The notes: generated from the sequence alone by a model not told the origin. A DNA stretch of 64,000 nucleotides from Streptomyces sp. ISL-66 (GCF_018614135.1 NZ_JAGGOW010000102.1:26722-90721); one strand, 5' to 3'; shown: positions 17,698 to 26,619, counted from the stretch's first letter. Translations and numbers: made by a program.

Positions 17698-18189
17698 TCA
17701 GGCGGGGTGGCCGGGTTCCAGATCCCGCACGTCGCCGTACCGGAGCGTCTCGGGCGCCGCCGCGCCCTCCGCGGGCCCGGATCCCTCGATGGGCGCGAGG
17801 AGGAAACCCATGTGGTCTCCGCCCTCCAGCCGCCCCTCGATCCGGCCCGTGAACCAGGTCCGGACCTCGGTCAGCACCGGGCCTCCCAGCCCACCCGGAC
17901 GCCAGTCGGCGCGCGCGAACTTGTCCACCCGGTCGCCCGTCTCTCCGCCGAAGATCTCGGCGAGCTCCCGCTGCCCACGGCTCAGCGCGTGCACGGTCAG
18001 GTACGAGGCTTCGCGCGCGACCCGGTAGGTGTGGTTGGCGACGGACAGCCAGACCACGAAGCGGGGCGGGTGGATCGAGCACTGCGAGGCGAACCCCACC
18101 AGGCAGCCCGCCCGCTCACCTTCGGCCTCGACGGTGACGACGTACATCGGGCCGTCGAGCACAGCGGCGAAGTCACCCAGGTCGGTCAT
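17698..18189 (-). CDS. Flavin reductase-like FMN-binding protein
   Basis: The 163-residue protein has the split-barrel flavin reductase pattern: MYVVTVEAEGERAGCLVGFA, then PPRFVVWLSVANHTYRVARE and HALSRGQRELAEIFGGETGD, which form the FMN site. GGAGAG precedes the ATG. It is followed after 43 bp by the F420-type oxidoreductase gene and could be cotranscribed with it. Confidence 0.85.
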   Translation of the reverse strand: MTDLGDFAAVLDGPMYVVTVEAEGERAGCLVGFASQCSIHPPRFVVWLSVANHTYRVAREASYLTVHALSRGQRELAEIFGGETGDRVDKFARADWRPGGLGGPVLTEVRTWFTGRIEGRLEGGDHMGFLLAPIEGSGPAEGAAAPETLRYGDVRDLEPGHPA

Positions 18190-18434
18190 GACGGCTCTCC
18201 GTAGGTCGCTGGGGTCCGGCGCCCGAGGAGTGCCGGCGTCCTCTGGCGGCTACCCGGGCCATGGGCGTGCAATCGGGCCGCGGGGCCGCTTGCACGCCGA
18301 CGGGCCGGGCAGGCGCAGAACCGTCAGCCGCAGGAATCGAACCACCAACCGAACATTGCGGACATATTGCGAGCTGCCGTCCGCTGACGCATGGTGGGCA
18401 GCAGCAACCCTCCCCCGGAAGGAACCACCTCGTC

Positions 18435-18602
18435 ATGAGCAAGGCAAAGGCAAAGGCGAAGCAGGTCAAGGGCAAGATGAAGGAGACCGCCGGCAGCGCG
18501 ACGGACAACAAGCGCATGGAGGCGGAAGGCAGTGCCGAGCAGATGGGCGGCAAGGCCGAGGAGATGACCTCGAAGACCGCGGAGAAGATGAAGAAGCGCT
18601 GA
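18435..18602 (+). CDS. CsbD-family stress protein
   Basis: A 55-residue highly charged protein, MSKAKAKAKQVKGKMKETAG continuing with MEAEGSAEQMGGKAEEM, which is the CsbD signature. In Bacillus and Streptomyces such proteins belong to sigma-B regulons. No convincing sigma-B promoter was seen in the 240 bp upstream, which otherwise hold nothing recognisable. Confidence 0.9.
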   Translation: MSKAKAKAKQVKGKMKETAGSATDNKRMEAEGSAEQMGGKAEEMTSKTAEKMKKR

Positions 18603-18717
18603 CCCGGTCTGGTGATCCACCCGGCGCGATCCGCGCCACCGCGCTCCCGCCCCGGGATTTCGTCCGGGCGGGGGCGTCGGCGCGGTCGGCGGCCGGGATC
18701 CGCGGCAGAGGAGTCAG

Positions 18718-19158
18718 ATGCCCGCACAGCAGGACCCCCACCGGGCCGACCCGGACCGGACCAACCCCGACCGGGCCAACCCCGTCCAGCCCCATCCCGT
18801 CCAGCCCGTCCAGCCGGACCCCGGTCGGCAGCCTGCCGAGGGCCCGGCGCACTCGGCCCCGGAAACGGTCGTGATCCGCCTGTCGGGCGAGATGGACATC
18901 ACCCGGGTGTCCGAGGTCCGCGCCGCGCTCCTGCACGCCGTCACCCGCGCGGACGGACCCCTCGACATCGTCGTCGACCTCAGCGGTCTCACGTTCTGCG
19001 ACTCTTCCGGTCTCAACGTTCTGCTGCGGGCCCGCCTCGAAGCGGTCGAATCCGGCCATACGCTGCGCCTGGCCGCGCCGAACCCCCAGATGGTGCGTCT
19101 GCTGGAGCTCACCGGCGCCCTCGGGCTCTTCCCCGTCGACCCGGCGCCGCCCGCCTGA
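18718..19158 (+). CDS. STAS-domain anti-sigma factor antagonist
   Basis: The 146-residue protein has a Pro/Asp/Arg-rich N-terminal 45 residues (repeated DRTNPDRANPVQ-type units), then a STAS domain: VIRLSGEMDITRVSEVRAAL and DLSGLTFCDSSGLNVLL, with the phosphorylatable Ser in DSSGL. Such proteins bind an RsbW-like kinase when dephosphorylated and release the sigma factor. The kinase, sigma factor and phosphatase follow within 5 kb. Confidence 0.9.
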   Translation: MPAQQDPHRADPDRTNPDRANPVQPHPVQPVQPDPGRQPAEGPAHSAPETVVIRLSGEMDITRVSEVRAALLHAVTRADGPLDIVVDLSGLTFCDSSGLNVLLRARLEAVESGHTLRLAAPNPQMVRLLELTGALGLFPVDPAPPA

Positions 19159-19211
19159 CCTTCCGCCCCACCTCCCCCGACCGGTCGTCTCTCCGCCGCG
19201 TTCGCCACCGT

Positions 19212-19235
19212 GTTTGACGGCGTGCGAGGGGGTAG
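19212..19235 (+). promoter_or_regulatory. Sigma-B-type promoter of the second STAS/kinase pair
   Basis: GTTT (19212-19215), 14 bases, GGGTAG (19230-19235), 45 bp before the STAS gene. It suggests that the sigma factor controls its own switch proteins. Confidence 0.6.
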
Positions 19236-19279
19236 GCGCGAGATGTATCCGGAGGTGGACGGGCGCGAAGGGGTGCATG

Positions 19280-19666
19280 ATGCCGACGGCGGACAGTGAT
19301 CGATTTGCGGTCGACGTACGACCCGTCGACGGGGCCACCGTCCTTGCGCTGGCCGGGGAACTCGACCACGACACCGCCGAGCCCCTGAGGGCGGCTCTCG
19401 CGGCCGCGAGGGCCGCCGGCAGGCCGCGGCTGCTCGTCGACTTCAGCCGGCTGGATTTCTGCGACTCCACCGGATTGAACGTGCTGTTGCACAACCGGCT
19501 CGCGGTCCAGGAATCCGGTGGCAGCCTCGAACTGATCGGCCTCCACCATCCGATCGAACGCATGTTCCACATCACCGGCGCGGACGGACTCTTCCCGCTC
19601 CACACCGATGTCGAGGCGGCGCTGGCGCACCAGCAGCGCGCGCAGCGAAGGAGCACCGATGAGTGA
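19280..19666 (+). CDS. STAS-domain anti-sigma factor antagonist (RsbV-like)
   Basis: The 128-residue protein is a single STAS domain: VLALAGELDHDTAEPLRAAL, then DFSRLDFCDSTGLNVLLHNR with the phospho-acceptor in DSTGL. GAAGGGG precedes the paired ATG codons at 19277 and 19280; the second has better spacing. It overlaps the kinase gene by 8 bases, the usual RsbV-RsbW coupling. Confidence 0.92.
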   Translation: MPTADSDRFAVDVRPVDGATVLALAGELDHDTAEPLRAALAAARAAGRPRLLVDFSRLDFCDSTGLNVLLHNRLAVQESGGSLELIGLHHPIERMFHITGADGLFPLHTDVEAALAHQQRAQRRSTDE

Positions 19667-20174
19667 GCGCCGGTCACCGGAAGAGACCCGGCAGCTGGTG
19701 CTGCACGACACCACGGATGTCGTCGGCCAGTGCCGCGACTTCACGCGTCGGGCCCTGACCGAGTGGCAGTGGCTGCCGGGGGGCGGCGGCGGGAGCGGCC
19801 ACGAGGAGGAGTCCGACCACGGCGCCCTGCCGGCGGAGGACGCCCTGCTGCTGGTGTCCGAAGTGGTGGCCAATGCGTGCATGCACGCGGGCGGACCGAA
19901 GTCGTTGCTGCTGCACTGCACACCCGAGCGGCTGCGCATAGAGGTCATCGACGGAAGCCCGGTCGCACCGACCGTCAGGACCCACGTGGACCCCGGCCTG
20001 CCCGGTGGCCACGGTCTCCTCATCGTCGAGCGACTGGCCAGGCAGTGGGGCTACGAGCCGGTGGACGCCGGGAAGCGCGTGTGGGTGGAGGTCGACGCAC
20101 CGCCGGACATCGGGCACCGGCAGGACGGCGAGGCCGTCGAGCGGTGGCTCGACAGGTTCCCCCGCTCGGCCTGA
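19659..20174 (+). CDS. RsbW-like anti-sigma serine kinase
   Basis: This 171-residue protein has a GHKL/HATPase fold: N-box LLLVSEVVANACMHAGGPKS, G1 box IEVIDGSPVAPTVR and G2 box GLPGGHGLLIVERLARQWGY. GAAGGAG lies six bases before the ATG at 19659. It should bind the sigma factor and phosphorylate the STAS partners. A Gly/Glu-rich loop before the N-box is longer than in Bacillus RsbW. Confidence 0.9.
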   Translation: MSERRSPEETRQLVLHDTTDVVGQCRDFTRRALTEWQWLPGGGGGSGHEEESDHGALPAEDALLLVSEVVANACMHAGGPKSLLLHCTPERLRIEVIDGSPVAPTVRTHVDPGLPGGHGLLIVERLARQWGYEPVDAGKRVWVEVDAPPDIGHRQDGEAVERWLDRFPRSA

Positions 20175-20337
20175 GCCCGCACGAGCACGCACGGACCTGC
20201 CCCGCCCGCACGGATCTGCCCCCGCCCGCACGGGCCGCGGAGGCAGGCACGCGGAAGAGGCACACACACGGACGAACATCAATCAGCACCTGGGCCCCCC
20301 GTGCCCAGGTGCCGGGCGGTCCCACGAAGCAGGAGCC

Positions 20338-21282
20338 CTATGCCGGTACGGTCCTCGCGCTGTCGCCCGCGGCCGGAGCCCCGCCCTCGCCCTCGGGCTC
20401 GTCCGTCAGCATTCCGGCCCGCAAATCCGTCATGATCCGGCAGAGCAGCCGGGAGACGTGCATCTGAGAGAGGCCGAGCCGGTCGCCGATCTCCGCCTGG
20501 GTCAACTCCTCGCCGAAGCGCAGCGAGAGGATCAGCCGGTCTCGGTCACTGAGCGTGGCGAGCAGGGGCTTCAGCGTCTCCAGGCATTCGATGCGGTCGT
20601 ACGCTTCCTCCTCCTCCCCTATCGGCAGCACCCGCGGGGCGGCCTCCGCCTCCTGCCCCACGGGAGCGTCCAGGGAGCCGGCGGTGTAGCCGTTGGCCGC
20701 CTGACGGCCTTCGGCGAGTTTGGCGGTGCTGATCCCGAGGCGCTCCGCGAGCTCGCGGTCGGTCGGCCGCCGCCCCAGCCGCTGTTCCAGCAGGTCGTGC
20801 GCCTTCGCGATGTCGAGGCGGAGCTCCTGGAGGCGCCGCGGGACCTTCACGGACCAGCTGGTATCCCGGAAGAACCGTTTCATCTCGCCGGTGATGGTGG
20901 GAATGGCGAACGTGGTGAACTCGACCCCGCGCTCGGCGTCGTACCGGTTGATGGCCTTGATCAGGCCGACCGTGCCGACCTGGACGATGTCCTCCAGCGG
21001 CTCGGAGCGGTTGCGGAACCGGCGCGCCGCGTACTTCACCAGGCTGAGGTTCAGCTCGACGAGGGTATTGCGGACGTACGAGTACTCGGGCGTCCCCTCC
21101 TGCAGCTCGTTCAGGCGGCGGAAGAGCGCGACGGACAAGGTCCGCGCGTCGGCCGTGCTGACCGCGACCCGGTCCTCGGGGACATCGGGCACCCCGAGCG
21201 CCTCGGAGACCTCGGGGGTCTCGACGGGGGTCTCGATATGGAGCGGGTCCGTGATGTCGCGGGAAACGGAAACGGATGGCAT
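20338..21282 (-). CDS. Sigma-B/F/G-family RNA polymerase sigma factor
   Basis: The 314-residue protein has sigma regions 2 (LVKYAARRFRNRSEPLEDIV, then GLIKAINRYDAERGVEFTTF), 3 (RPTDRELAERLGISTAKLAE) and 4 (LTQAEIGDRLGLSQMHVSRL), typical of Streptomyces SigB/F/G. The ATG at 21282 has GGAGG nine bases upstream; the longer frame toward 21699 is noncoding. It is convergent with the STAS/kinase genes. Sigma-B-type promoters across 10-32 kb fit a local regulon. Confidence 0.93.
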   Translation of the reverse strand: MPSVSVSRDITDPLHIETPVETPEVSEALGVPDVPEDRVAVSTADARTLSVALFRRLNELQEGTPEYSYVRNTLVELNLSLVKYAARRFRNRSEPLEDIVQVGTVGLIKAINRYDAERGVEFTTFAIPTITGEMKRFFRDTSWSVKVPRRLQELRLDIAKAHDLLEQRLGRRPTDRELAERLGISTAKLAEGRQAANGYTAGSLDAPVGQEAEAAPRVLPIGEEEEAYDRIECLETLKPLLATLSDRDRLILSLRFGEELTQAEIGDRLGLSQMHVSRLLCRIMTDLRAGMLTDEPEGEGGAPAAGDSARTVPA

Positions 21283-21362
21283 GAGCGTCCTCCGACGGGG
21301 TTGTGGGTACCTGTCGGCCCGGATCGGGCCCGCAGGAACCGTCGTTTTCTTCCCGAGGGGAT

Positions 21363-21368
21363 ATACCC
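21363..21368 (-). promoter_or_regulatory. GGGTAT -10-like element upstream of the sigma gene
   Basis: GGGTAT on the minus strand lies 80 bp before the sigma start, as in sigma-B-type promoters, but the matching GnnT at 14-16 bases is weak. Autoregulation is therefore tentative. Confidence 0.3.
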
Positions 21369-21427
21369 CCTTGCGGGGCCGTCTGACCCTTCTTGTACAC
21401 ACTGGATCACAGCGGGCACTCTCACCC

Positions 21428-24100
21428 CTACGGCGGACACGGCGGTGCGCCCGCGTCCAGGAGGTCGCCCACGGCCGGCGGCTGGTGGGCCACGGCCTGC
21501 TGGTCGCCCACGGCCGGCTGGTCGGCCGCGTCGTCGGGGACGTGGATGTCCAGGACGCATATGTCGTCGCGGTGGCCGGAGCGCTGCGTGGCCAGTGTGC
21601 GGGGGAGGGAGGGGTGGTGGCCGCCGTCGTGGAGGAGTCGGAGGGTCGTGGTGGCGAGTCGGTCGAGTCCGGTGTCGATGTCTTCGCCCGGTTCTTCAAC
21701 GAGTCCGTCGGTGTAGAGCAGGAGGTGGTCGCCGGGCTGGAGGGTGAGGGTGGCTTGTTGGTAGGTGGCGTCGAAGGTGGCGCCCAGGAGGGTGCCTTCG
21801 GGCTGGTCGAGGAAGGTTGCCCGGTCGTCCCGGATCAGCAGCGGAGGCAGGTGTCCGGCGCGGACCCAGGTCAGGGTGCGGTCCCGGGGCTGGTAGCGGG
21901 CCATGACCATGGTGGCGGTGGCGCCGGCGGAGGGGTCCGGGGCGGTGTGGAGCAGGAGGGTGTTGAGCCGGTGCAGGACGTCGGGCAGGGCCGAGCCGGT
22001 GACGGTCATGCCTTTGGTGGTGAACCGTAGCTGGGCCATGGTGCCGACGGCGGCCAGGCCGTGGCCGGCGACGTCTCCGACGACGAACAGTGCGCTCCGG
22101 TCGGGAAGGGCGATCGCGCTGTACCAGTCGCCGCCGACGTTGATGCCGCTGTCGGCGGGAATGTAGGCGACATCCACGCGGAGCCCGGCGAGCTCCAGGG
22201 ACTGTTCGGGGATCGGCAGCAGGGTGTCCTGGAGGCGGGTGGCGAGTGTGCGTTCGGCTTGGAGCATGCCCCGCTGGAGGAGGACGGCGCGCTCGCTCTC
22301 GAGCAGTGCGAGTTCGGCCGCGCGCTGCCGGCTGAGGTCCTGGAAGAAGCCGTGGACCTCCAGGGGGGTCCCGTCGGCGTCGGTCCGTGCCTCGGCGACG
22401 ATCCGCAGGTGGCGTACGCCGTGCGCGGTGGTGATCCGGAACGGCTGGTCGATGGCTTCGCCTTCCTTCAGGAGCCGCTGGACCGCCGCGCCCAGCTTCG
22501 GCAGGTCGTCGGGCAGGAGGTGGCGGGGCAGTTCCTCCAAGGTCATCGGTCCCCGGAGGGGGTCGCGGTCGAAGATGGCGTAGACCTGATCGGACCAGGT
22601 GATGGTGTCCGTGGTCAGGTTCCAGCCGGCCCAGCCCAGGTTACCCAGGCGCTGCATGTCGGCCAGCCGCCTGGCCTCGCGCTCGCTGGTGTCATGGCGC
22701 ACCCACGACACCACCAGGTGGTCCCCCAGCCGGGAGGCCCGGACCGAGTAGACGGACTGGCTCGGGACACCGGAGACCACCTCCTCGTAGGTGAAGGGCT
22801 CGCCCTCGTACCGTGTCCCGGTCGTCAGCGTCTCCAGATACCCCTCCCACAGCGCGCTGCCCACCACCGTCGGATACGTCTCCAGGACCCGGCGGCCCAC
22901 CAGTTCCTTACCCTTGCGCCCGGCCACGTCCACCGACTCCGGCGCCGCCGCCTCGATGCAGTAGTCCTCCACCTCTCCCGTCGACGAGCGCAGGGGTGTG
23001 AGCAGGACCGCGGGTCCGGCCAGCGCGTCCAGGACCCGCTGGACACGGGCCACGGCATCGCTCCCAGCCTCCCCGTCGGGGTGGGCGTCGCGGGGGTGCT
23101 CCGGCCATCCCAGCGGGCCCGCGCACAACCGGACCGCCCGCCGCAGCAAGGCCCGCGTGTCGGCCGCGAAGGGGCCGGGCTCCGAACGGAGGAAGCCGAT
23201 CGCCGCCTTCGGGGGCCCCTCATCGGGTACCGGGAGCCAGGCACGCGAAGGCCAGCGCTCCGGCGGGTCCCCGATCAGCAGGTACCGGCGGGCATCGCGC
23301 ACCGGATCCTCCAGCCAAAGGGCCCGGCGCCCGGCGATCGCCTCGTGGGCGGCGACGCCGCTCAGCGGAGGGACGTGCCGCCACTGCTCGGCCAGCGTCT
23401 CCTCGACACCGGCATGGCCGCTCAGCTCCAGGCTCCCGGCAGGCGTCAGGCTGTAGATCATCACCGCCACGACGCCCGAGACCCCGCCGAGCACGGTCTT
23501 CAACAACTCCGCGATGTCGTCGCCATCCCGCGCCGCCGCCAGCCCTTCTGCGAGCCGGGCCAGCAGCGGACGGAACACCGCCTCACCATCACGGCCACGG
23601 ACGAGGTAACGGCGACGGCTGAAGGCCGAGTCGCCGGACTGGTGCTGCCTGCCCGCGGTCGTGGCCGCGCGCGAGGCGGGGGCCGGACCCGAGGCCGGGT
23701 CCGCGCCCGACGCCGGGTCCGCGCCCGACGGGTCCTTATCCGGGACCCGGTCCGCATCCGAGACCGGGTCCGTGTCATGCGTCACGTCCTGCGTGACGGG
23801 CCCGGAGAAGGAGGCGGTCCCGGGCGCCGGGCGGACGCGGAGCCGGCCGAGCGTGATCCAGCACTCCTCCAGCAGCGTGTGGCCGCGCTCACCGGCGTGC
23901 TCGCGGAGCATCTCGTACGCGGTATCGGCGGAGACTCCCGCCTGGGCCATCAGTACGCCCTTGGCCCGCTCCACGACGGCGCTGGTCGCGGCGACGCCTT
24001 CCAGGTCCACGACTTCCGTGCGGAGCCTGGCGACCACTTTGGCGAGCGCCAGCACCTCGGGTGCGGCGCCCTCACCCGAAGGCGCGGCGTCACCCTTCAT
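21428..24100 (-). CDS. Multidomain PP2C phosphatase (SpoIIE type) with ANTAR-like, GAF and PAS domains
   Basis: The 890-residue protein starts with an ANTAR-like helical segment (VVERAKGVLMAQAGVSADTA, residues about 40-70). After a linker of ADPASG-type repeats it has a GAF region (about 190-330), two PAS domains (about 345-580) and a C-terminal SpoIIE phosphatase (about 610-870). The metal-binding acids are visible in NVGGDWYSA, GDVAGHGLA, LLYTDGLVEEP and GHRDDICVL. It should dephosphorylate STAS proteins and so activate the sigma factor encoded next. ANTAR is normally RNA-binding, so its place at the front of a phosphatase is notable. The tail repeats VGDQQAVAHQ. Confidence 0.92.
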   Translation of the reverse strand: MKGDAAPSGEGAAPEVLALAKVVARLRTEVVDLEGVAATSAVVERAKGVLMAQAGVSADTAYEMLREHAGERGHTLLEECWITLGRLRVRPAPGTASFSGPVTQDVTHDTDPVSDADRVPDKDPSGADPASGADPASGPAPASRAATTAGRQHQSGDSAFSRRRYLVRGRDGEAVFRPLLARLAEGLAAARDGDDIAELLKTVLGGVSGVVAVMIYSLTPAGSLELSGHAGVEETLAEQWRHVPPLSGVAAHEAIAGRRALWLEDPVRDARRYLLIGDPPERWPSRAWLPVPDEGPPKAAIGFLRSEPGPFAADTRALLRRAVRLCAGPLGWPEHPRDAHPDGEAGSDAVARVQRVLDALAGPAVLLTPLRSSTGEVEDYCIEAAAPESVDVAGRKGKELVGRRVLETYPTVVGSALWEGYLETLTTGTRYEGEPFTYEEVVSGVPSQSVYSVRASRLGDHLVVSWVRHDTSEREARRLADMQRLGNLGWAGWNLTTDTITWSDQVYAIFDRDPLRGPMTLEELPRHLLPDDLPKLGAAVQRLLKEGEAIDQPFRITTAHGVRHLRIVAEARTDADGTPLEVHGFFQDLSRQRAAELALLESERAVLLQRGMLQAERTLATRLQDTLLPIPEQSLELAGLRVDVAYIPADSGINVGGDWYSAIALPDRSALFVVGDVAGHGLAAVGTMAQLRFTTKGMTVTGSALPDVLHRLNTLLLHTAPDPSAGATATMVMARYQPRDRTLTWVRAGHLPPLLIRDDRATFLDQPEGTLLGATFDATYQQATLTLQPGDHLLLYTDGLVEEPGEDIDTGLDRLATTTLRLLHDGGHHPSLPRTLATQRSGHRDDICVLDIHVPDDAADQPAVGDQQAVAHQPPAVGDLLDAGAPPCPP

Positions 24101-24469
24101 CCCTTGAGCATCCCACGTCCAGCCTCCGGCCGCCTACGGTGCGGGCGCGCCCCGCCGGAGGCCCGGGACGGCAGGAAGCACAGGTCACGGACCTGCGGGC
24201 GGCCCCTCGGGGTCGACCTCGGACGGGTCCTCGGGCCGGTGGCGGGGTGCGCGAGGATGCGCCGGAGCCAGCGGGCACGGGCACCGCGGGCGCCCCGGCT
24301 GAGGGCCGCCCGCGGTGCGATGGTGTCGAAGCCGTGGAAGGCTCCGGGCCAGCGCGGCATCCCGTGCCTGCCGTTCCGCGAGGTTCTCCGGGGTGAACGG
24401 CTCCAGCGCCCCCTCCCCCAAAGCCGCGCGCGTCGCTCTCAGTTCGGGGTCGAAAGCCGGTACGTCCAT
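24097..24469 (-). pseudogene. Remnant of an alpha/beta-hydrolase (esterase/lipase), internally deleted
   Basis: From the ATG at 24469 one frame reads an esterase-like N-terminus (MDVPAFDPELRATRAAL, then PFTPENLAERQARDAAL). At about 24350 it meets, in another frame, an esterase-like C-terminus (RWPGAFHGFDTIAPRAALSR, then RWLRRIL). The nucleophile elbow and most of the usual about 300 residues are missing. This fits one large internal deletion that fused the two ends out of frame. The right limit is not certain; the remnant runs into the phosphatase start. Confidence 0.6.
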
Positions 24470-24610
24470 GGGGCGCGGGCAACCAGCTGCCGGGCGGGCG
24501 CCAAGGCCACGGGTGTGGAAACGACGTGGCCGTCGGGCTTGACCCAGGGGTATCGTCCGGTCGCCCGACCAGCCGATCCATCGGCCCCCGACATCCGGAG
24601 AGCGATCCCC

Positions 24611-24964
24611 ATGACCAGCCGGCAAGCGACGACGACCTTGTGGCGCCCTACCGGCCCCGTCGAGCTGGACCTGGTCAGAGAGCTCGACTGGCGCGCGTGG
24701 CCGCCGCGCTTGCCGGAGCAGCCGATCTTCTACCCGGTGCTCAACGAGGACTACGCGATCAAGATCGCGCGGGACTGGAACGTCAAGCACGACGGAGCCG
24801 GCTTCGTCACCCGCTTCGAAGTCGAGACCGATTTCCTGAAGCGGTACCCGGTCCAGCAGGCCGGCGGCCGGACGATCCTCGAGTTGTGGGTTCCGGCGGA
24901 GGAACTCGATGTCTTCAACGCCCACATCGTCGGCGAGATCCAGGTGGTCCACGAGTTCCACTGA
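24611..24964 (+). CDS. Conserved hypothetical protein (ADP-ribosylation/crystallin J1-labelled family)
   Basis: The 117-residue protein reads TTTLWRPTGPVELDLVRELD, then RAWPPRLPEQPIFYPVLNED and LELWVPAEELDVFNAHIVGE. It resembles a conserved family that databases label ADP-ribosylation/crystallin J1, though no catalytic site is obvious. The ATG has GGAGAG nine bases upstream. A GGGTAT stands at 24548-24553 without a clear -35 element. Confidence 0.75.
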   Translation: MTSRQATTTLWRPTGPVELDLVRELDWRAWPPRLPEQPIFYPVLNEDYAIKIARDWNVKHDGAGFVTRFEVETDFLKRYPVQQAGGRTILELWVPAEELDVFNAHIVGEIQVVHEFH

Positions 24965-25014
24965 GAGGCGCGAGCCCGCCCGCCGGGCGGGACGCGACCG
25001 CCTCGTTCGGCCAG

Positions 25015-25050
25015 CGCGGAGCCCAGGGCCCCGGGGCCCTGGGCTCCGCG
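25015..25050. terminator. Perfect 36-bp palindrome, bidirectional terminator
   Basis: The sequence is fully self-complementary (18+18 bases around CCCC/GGGG) between two converging genes. As RNA it would form a very stable hairpin for both strands. Confidence 0.8.
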
Positions 25051-25173
25051 AACGCCACGCCGTACGCCGCCCCGCGCGGACCGAGGGCCTCGCCAGGGCA
25101 TCTCGATGAGGTGCACCGGCAGGCGAACCGGCAGGCGAACCGGGCCCGTGGCCGCCACGACCGCGCCGCCGGC

Positions 25174-25602
25174 TCACGCAGAGGTGACGGCCTGCTCCAG
25201 CAGCCCGTGAAGGACGCGCTGTTCCTGCGGATCGAGGCCGGACAGCGGGGAGTCCACGGCCAGGAGTTCGAGCAGACGCGTCCGCAGCGCGGTGCCCTCG
25301 GCAGTGAGGACGAGGTGTTTCGCGCGGCGGTCCGTGGGGTGCGGGTGGCGCTCGATCAGGCTCTGCTTCTCCAGCTTGTCGACGACGAAGGTGGTGTTCG
25401 AGGGCTCGCAGCTCATGCGCTCGGCCAGGTCCCGCATGGTCATCGGCCCGCTCATTTCCCGCAGGGCGATCGCCTGCGGCGCGGTGAGGCCCAGGGTGGC
25501 GGCGCGCGCCCGTACGTGCTCGGCGATCCGCTGGGCCAGCCCGTTCACCAGACCGCACAGCTGTCGCTCGGCGATGACCTGCGGCTCGGGGGACGTCGTC
25601 AT
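25174..25602 (-). CDS. MarR-family transcriptional regulator
   Basis: The 142-residue protein has the MarR winged helix: ATLGLTAPQAIALREMSGPM, RDLAERMSCEPSNTTFVVDK and the wing IERHPHPTDRRAKHLVLTAE. It is divergent from an MBL-fold hydrolase gene, with a 19-bp palindrome between them. It probably represses that gene and itself. Confidence 0.92.
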   Translation of the reverse strand: MTTSPEPQVIAERQLCGLVNGLAQRIAEHVRARAATLGLTAPQAIALREMSGPMTMRDLAERMSCEPSNTTFVVDKLEKQSLIERHPHPTDRRAKHLVLTAEGTALRTRLLELLAVDSPLSGLDPQEQRVLHGLLEQAVTSA

Positions 25603-25641
25603 GCCATCACACTAGCAAGTCCGTCAAGACGACATATTTCT

Positions 25642-25660
25642 AGCTTGAATGATTCGAGCT
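25642..25660. promoter_or_regulatory. Palindromic operator between MarR and MBL-fold genes
   Basis: AGCTTGAAT-G-ATTCGAGCT is an 8/9 inverted repeat. A larger pair CGTCAAG (25622-25628) and CTTGACG (25658-25664) surrounds it. TTGACG motifs occur on each strand, fitting overlapping divergent promoters. Confidence 0.55.
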
Positions 25661-25734
25661 TGACGTTTATGGTGGGGCTCGTCGCCACGGAAGACGGGGC
25701 GATGCCCTGCCCACGACCCAACAGAAGAGAACTC

Positions 25735-26619
25735 ATGGCTGACTTGATGGTGGATCAGGACGCACGACTGCGCCGACCGGCCGGAATCCGCTCGATACGG
25801 CTGGGTGACACGAAGGTGTCGTACGTCCCGGACGGCGAGGTGCGGCTCCGACCGCGGGACCTGCTCCAGGACACCACCGACGAGGTGTGGGCCGCACACC
25901 CCGAGTACCTGGACGCCACGGGCCACCTCGCGGGAAGCGTCGGGGCCCTGCTGGTGGAGCACGGCGACCGCGCGCTGCTGATCGACTCCGGCTTCGGACC
26001 GCAGTCGCACGAGGCTCCGGACGGCCCGATCAGCGCGATCCACGGAGGTGCGCTCGTACGCAGCCTGGCCGAACTCGGCCGCCGCCCCGAGGACATCGAA
26101 GCGGTGGCCTTCACCCACCTCCACGCCGACCACCTCGGCTGGGCCTGCCACCTCGTCCCCGGCGGCGACCAGCCCGTGTTCACGAACGCCGAGTACTTGG
26201 TCTCCGAGCAGGAGTGGGAGGGGCGCGACCTCCTGGAGGCCCAGGGCATGACCGAGCAGGTCGCGGCCCTCGCACCGCGGGTCCGCACCATCGCGGACGG
26301 GCAGGAGGTCTTCCCCGGCGTGCGCATGAGGATCACCCCCGGCCACACCGTCGGGCACGCCGAGTACGTCATCACCGGGGGCGGACGGCGCCTGATCGCC
26401 TTCGGCGACGCCGTGCACTCGCCGATCCAGATCGACCACCCCGACTGGTCCGCGGCCTTCGACCACGACACCGCCCGCACCGCCGACCACCGCCGCCGCC
26501 TCGTCGCGGAGCTGGCGGAGCCCGGCACGATCGGCTTCGGAGTCCACCTCGCCGACGTGGTGTTCGGCCACGTCCACCGGGACGGAACCGCCCCGGCCTG
26601 GCGCGCCGTGGACGCCTGA
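25735..26619 (+). CDS. MBL-fold metallohydrolase
   Basis: The 294-residue enzyme has the metallo-beta-lactamase fold zinc ligands FTHLHADHLGW (HxHxDH), GHTVGHAEYV and FGDAVHSP, plus a late H. The N-terminus SIRLGDTKVSYVPDGEVRL fits the lactonase/hydrolase type rather than beta-lactamases. The ATG at 25735 ends an open frame that runs on upstream without coding character. It is divergent from the MarR gene and probably induced by a ligand of MarR. Confidence 0.88.
   Translation: MADLMVDQDARLRRPAGIRSIRLGDTKVSYVPDGEVRLRPRDLLQDTTDEVWAAHPEYLDATGHLAGSVGALLVEHGDRALLIDSGFGPQSHEAPDGPISAIHGGALVRSLAELGRRPEDIEAVAFTHLHADHLGWACHLVPGGDQPVFTNAEYLVSEQEWEGRDLLEAQGMTEQVAALAPRVRTIADGQEVFPGVRMRITPGHTVGHAEYVITGGGRRLIAFGDAVHSPIQIDHPDWSAAFDHDTARTADHRRRLVAELAEPGTIGFGVHLADVVFGHVHRDGTAPAWRAVDA

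Noticed and set aside
22061..24610. Plus-strand long frame joined to the gene at 24611
   Set aside because: Antisense of the phosphatase gene; only the last 117 residues from ATG 24611 have protein character and a ribosome site.
24185..25558. 457-codon minus-strand frame across the MarR gene
   Set aside because: Most of it is a shadow of the MarR gene; only the esterase-like stretch after ATG 24469 was kept, as a pseudogene.
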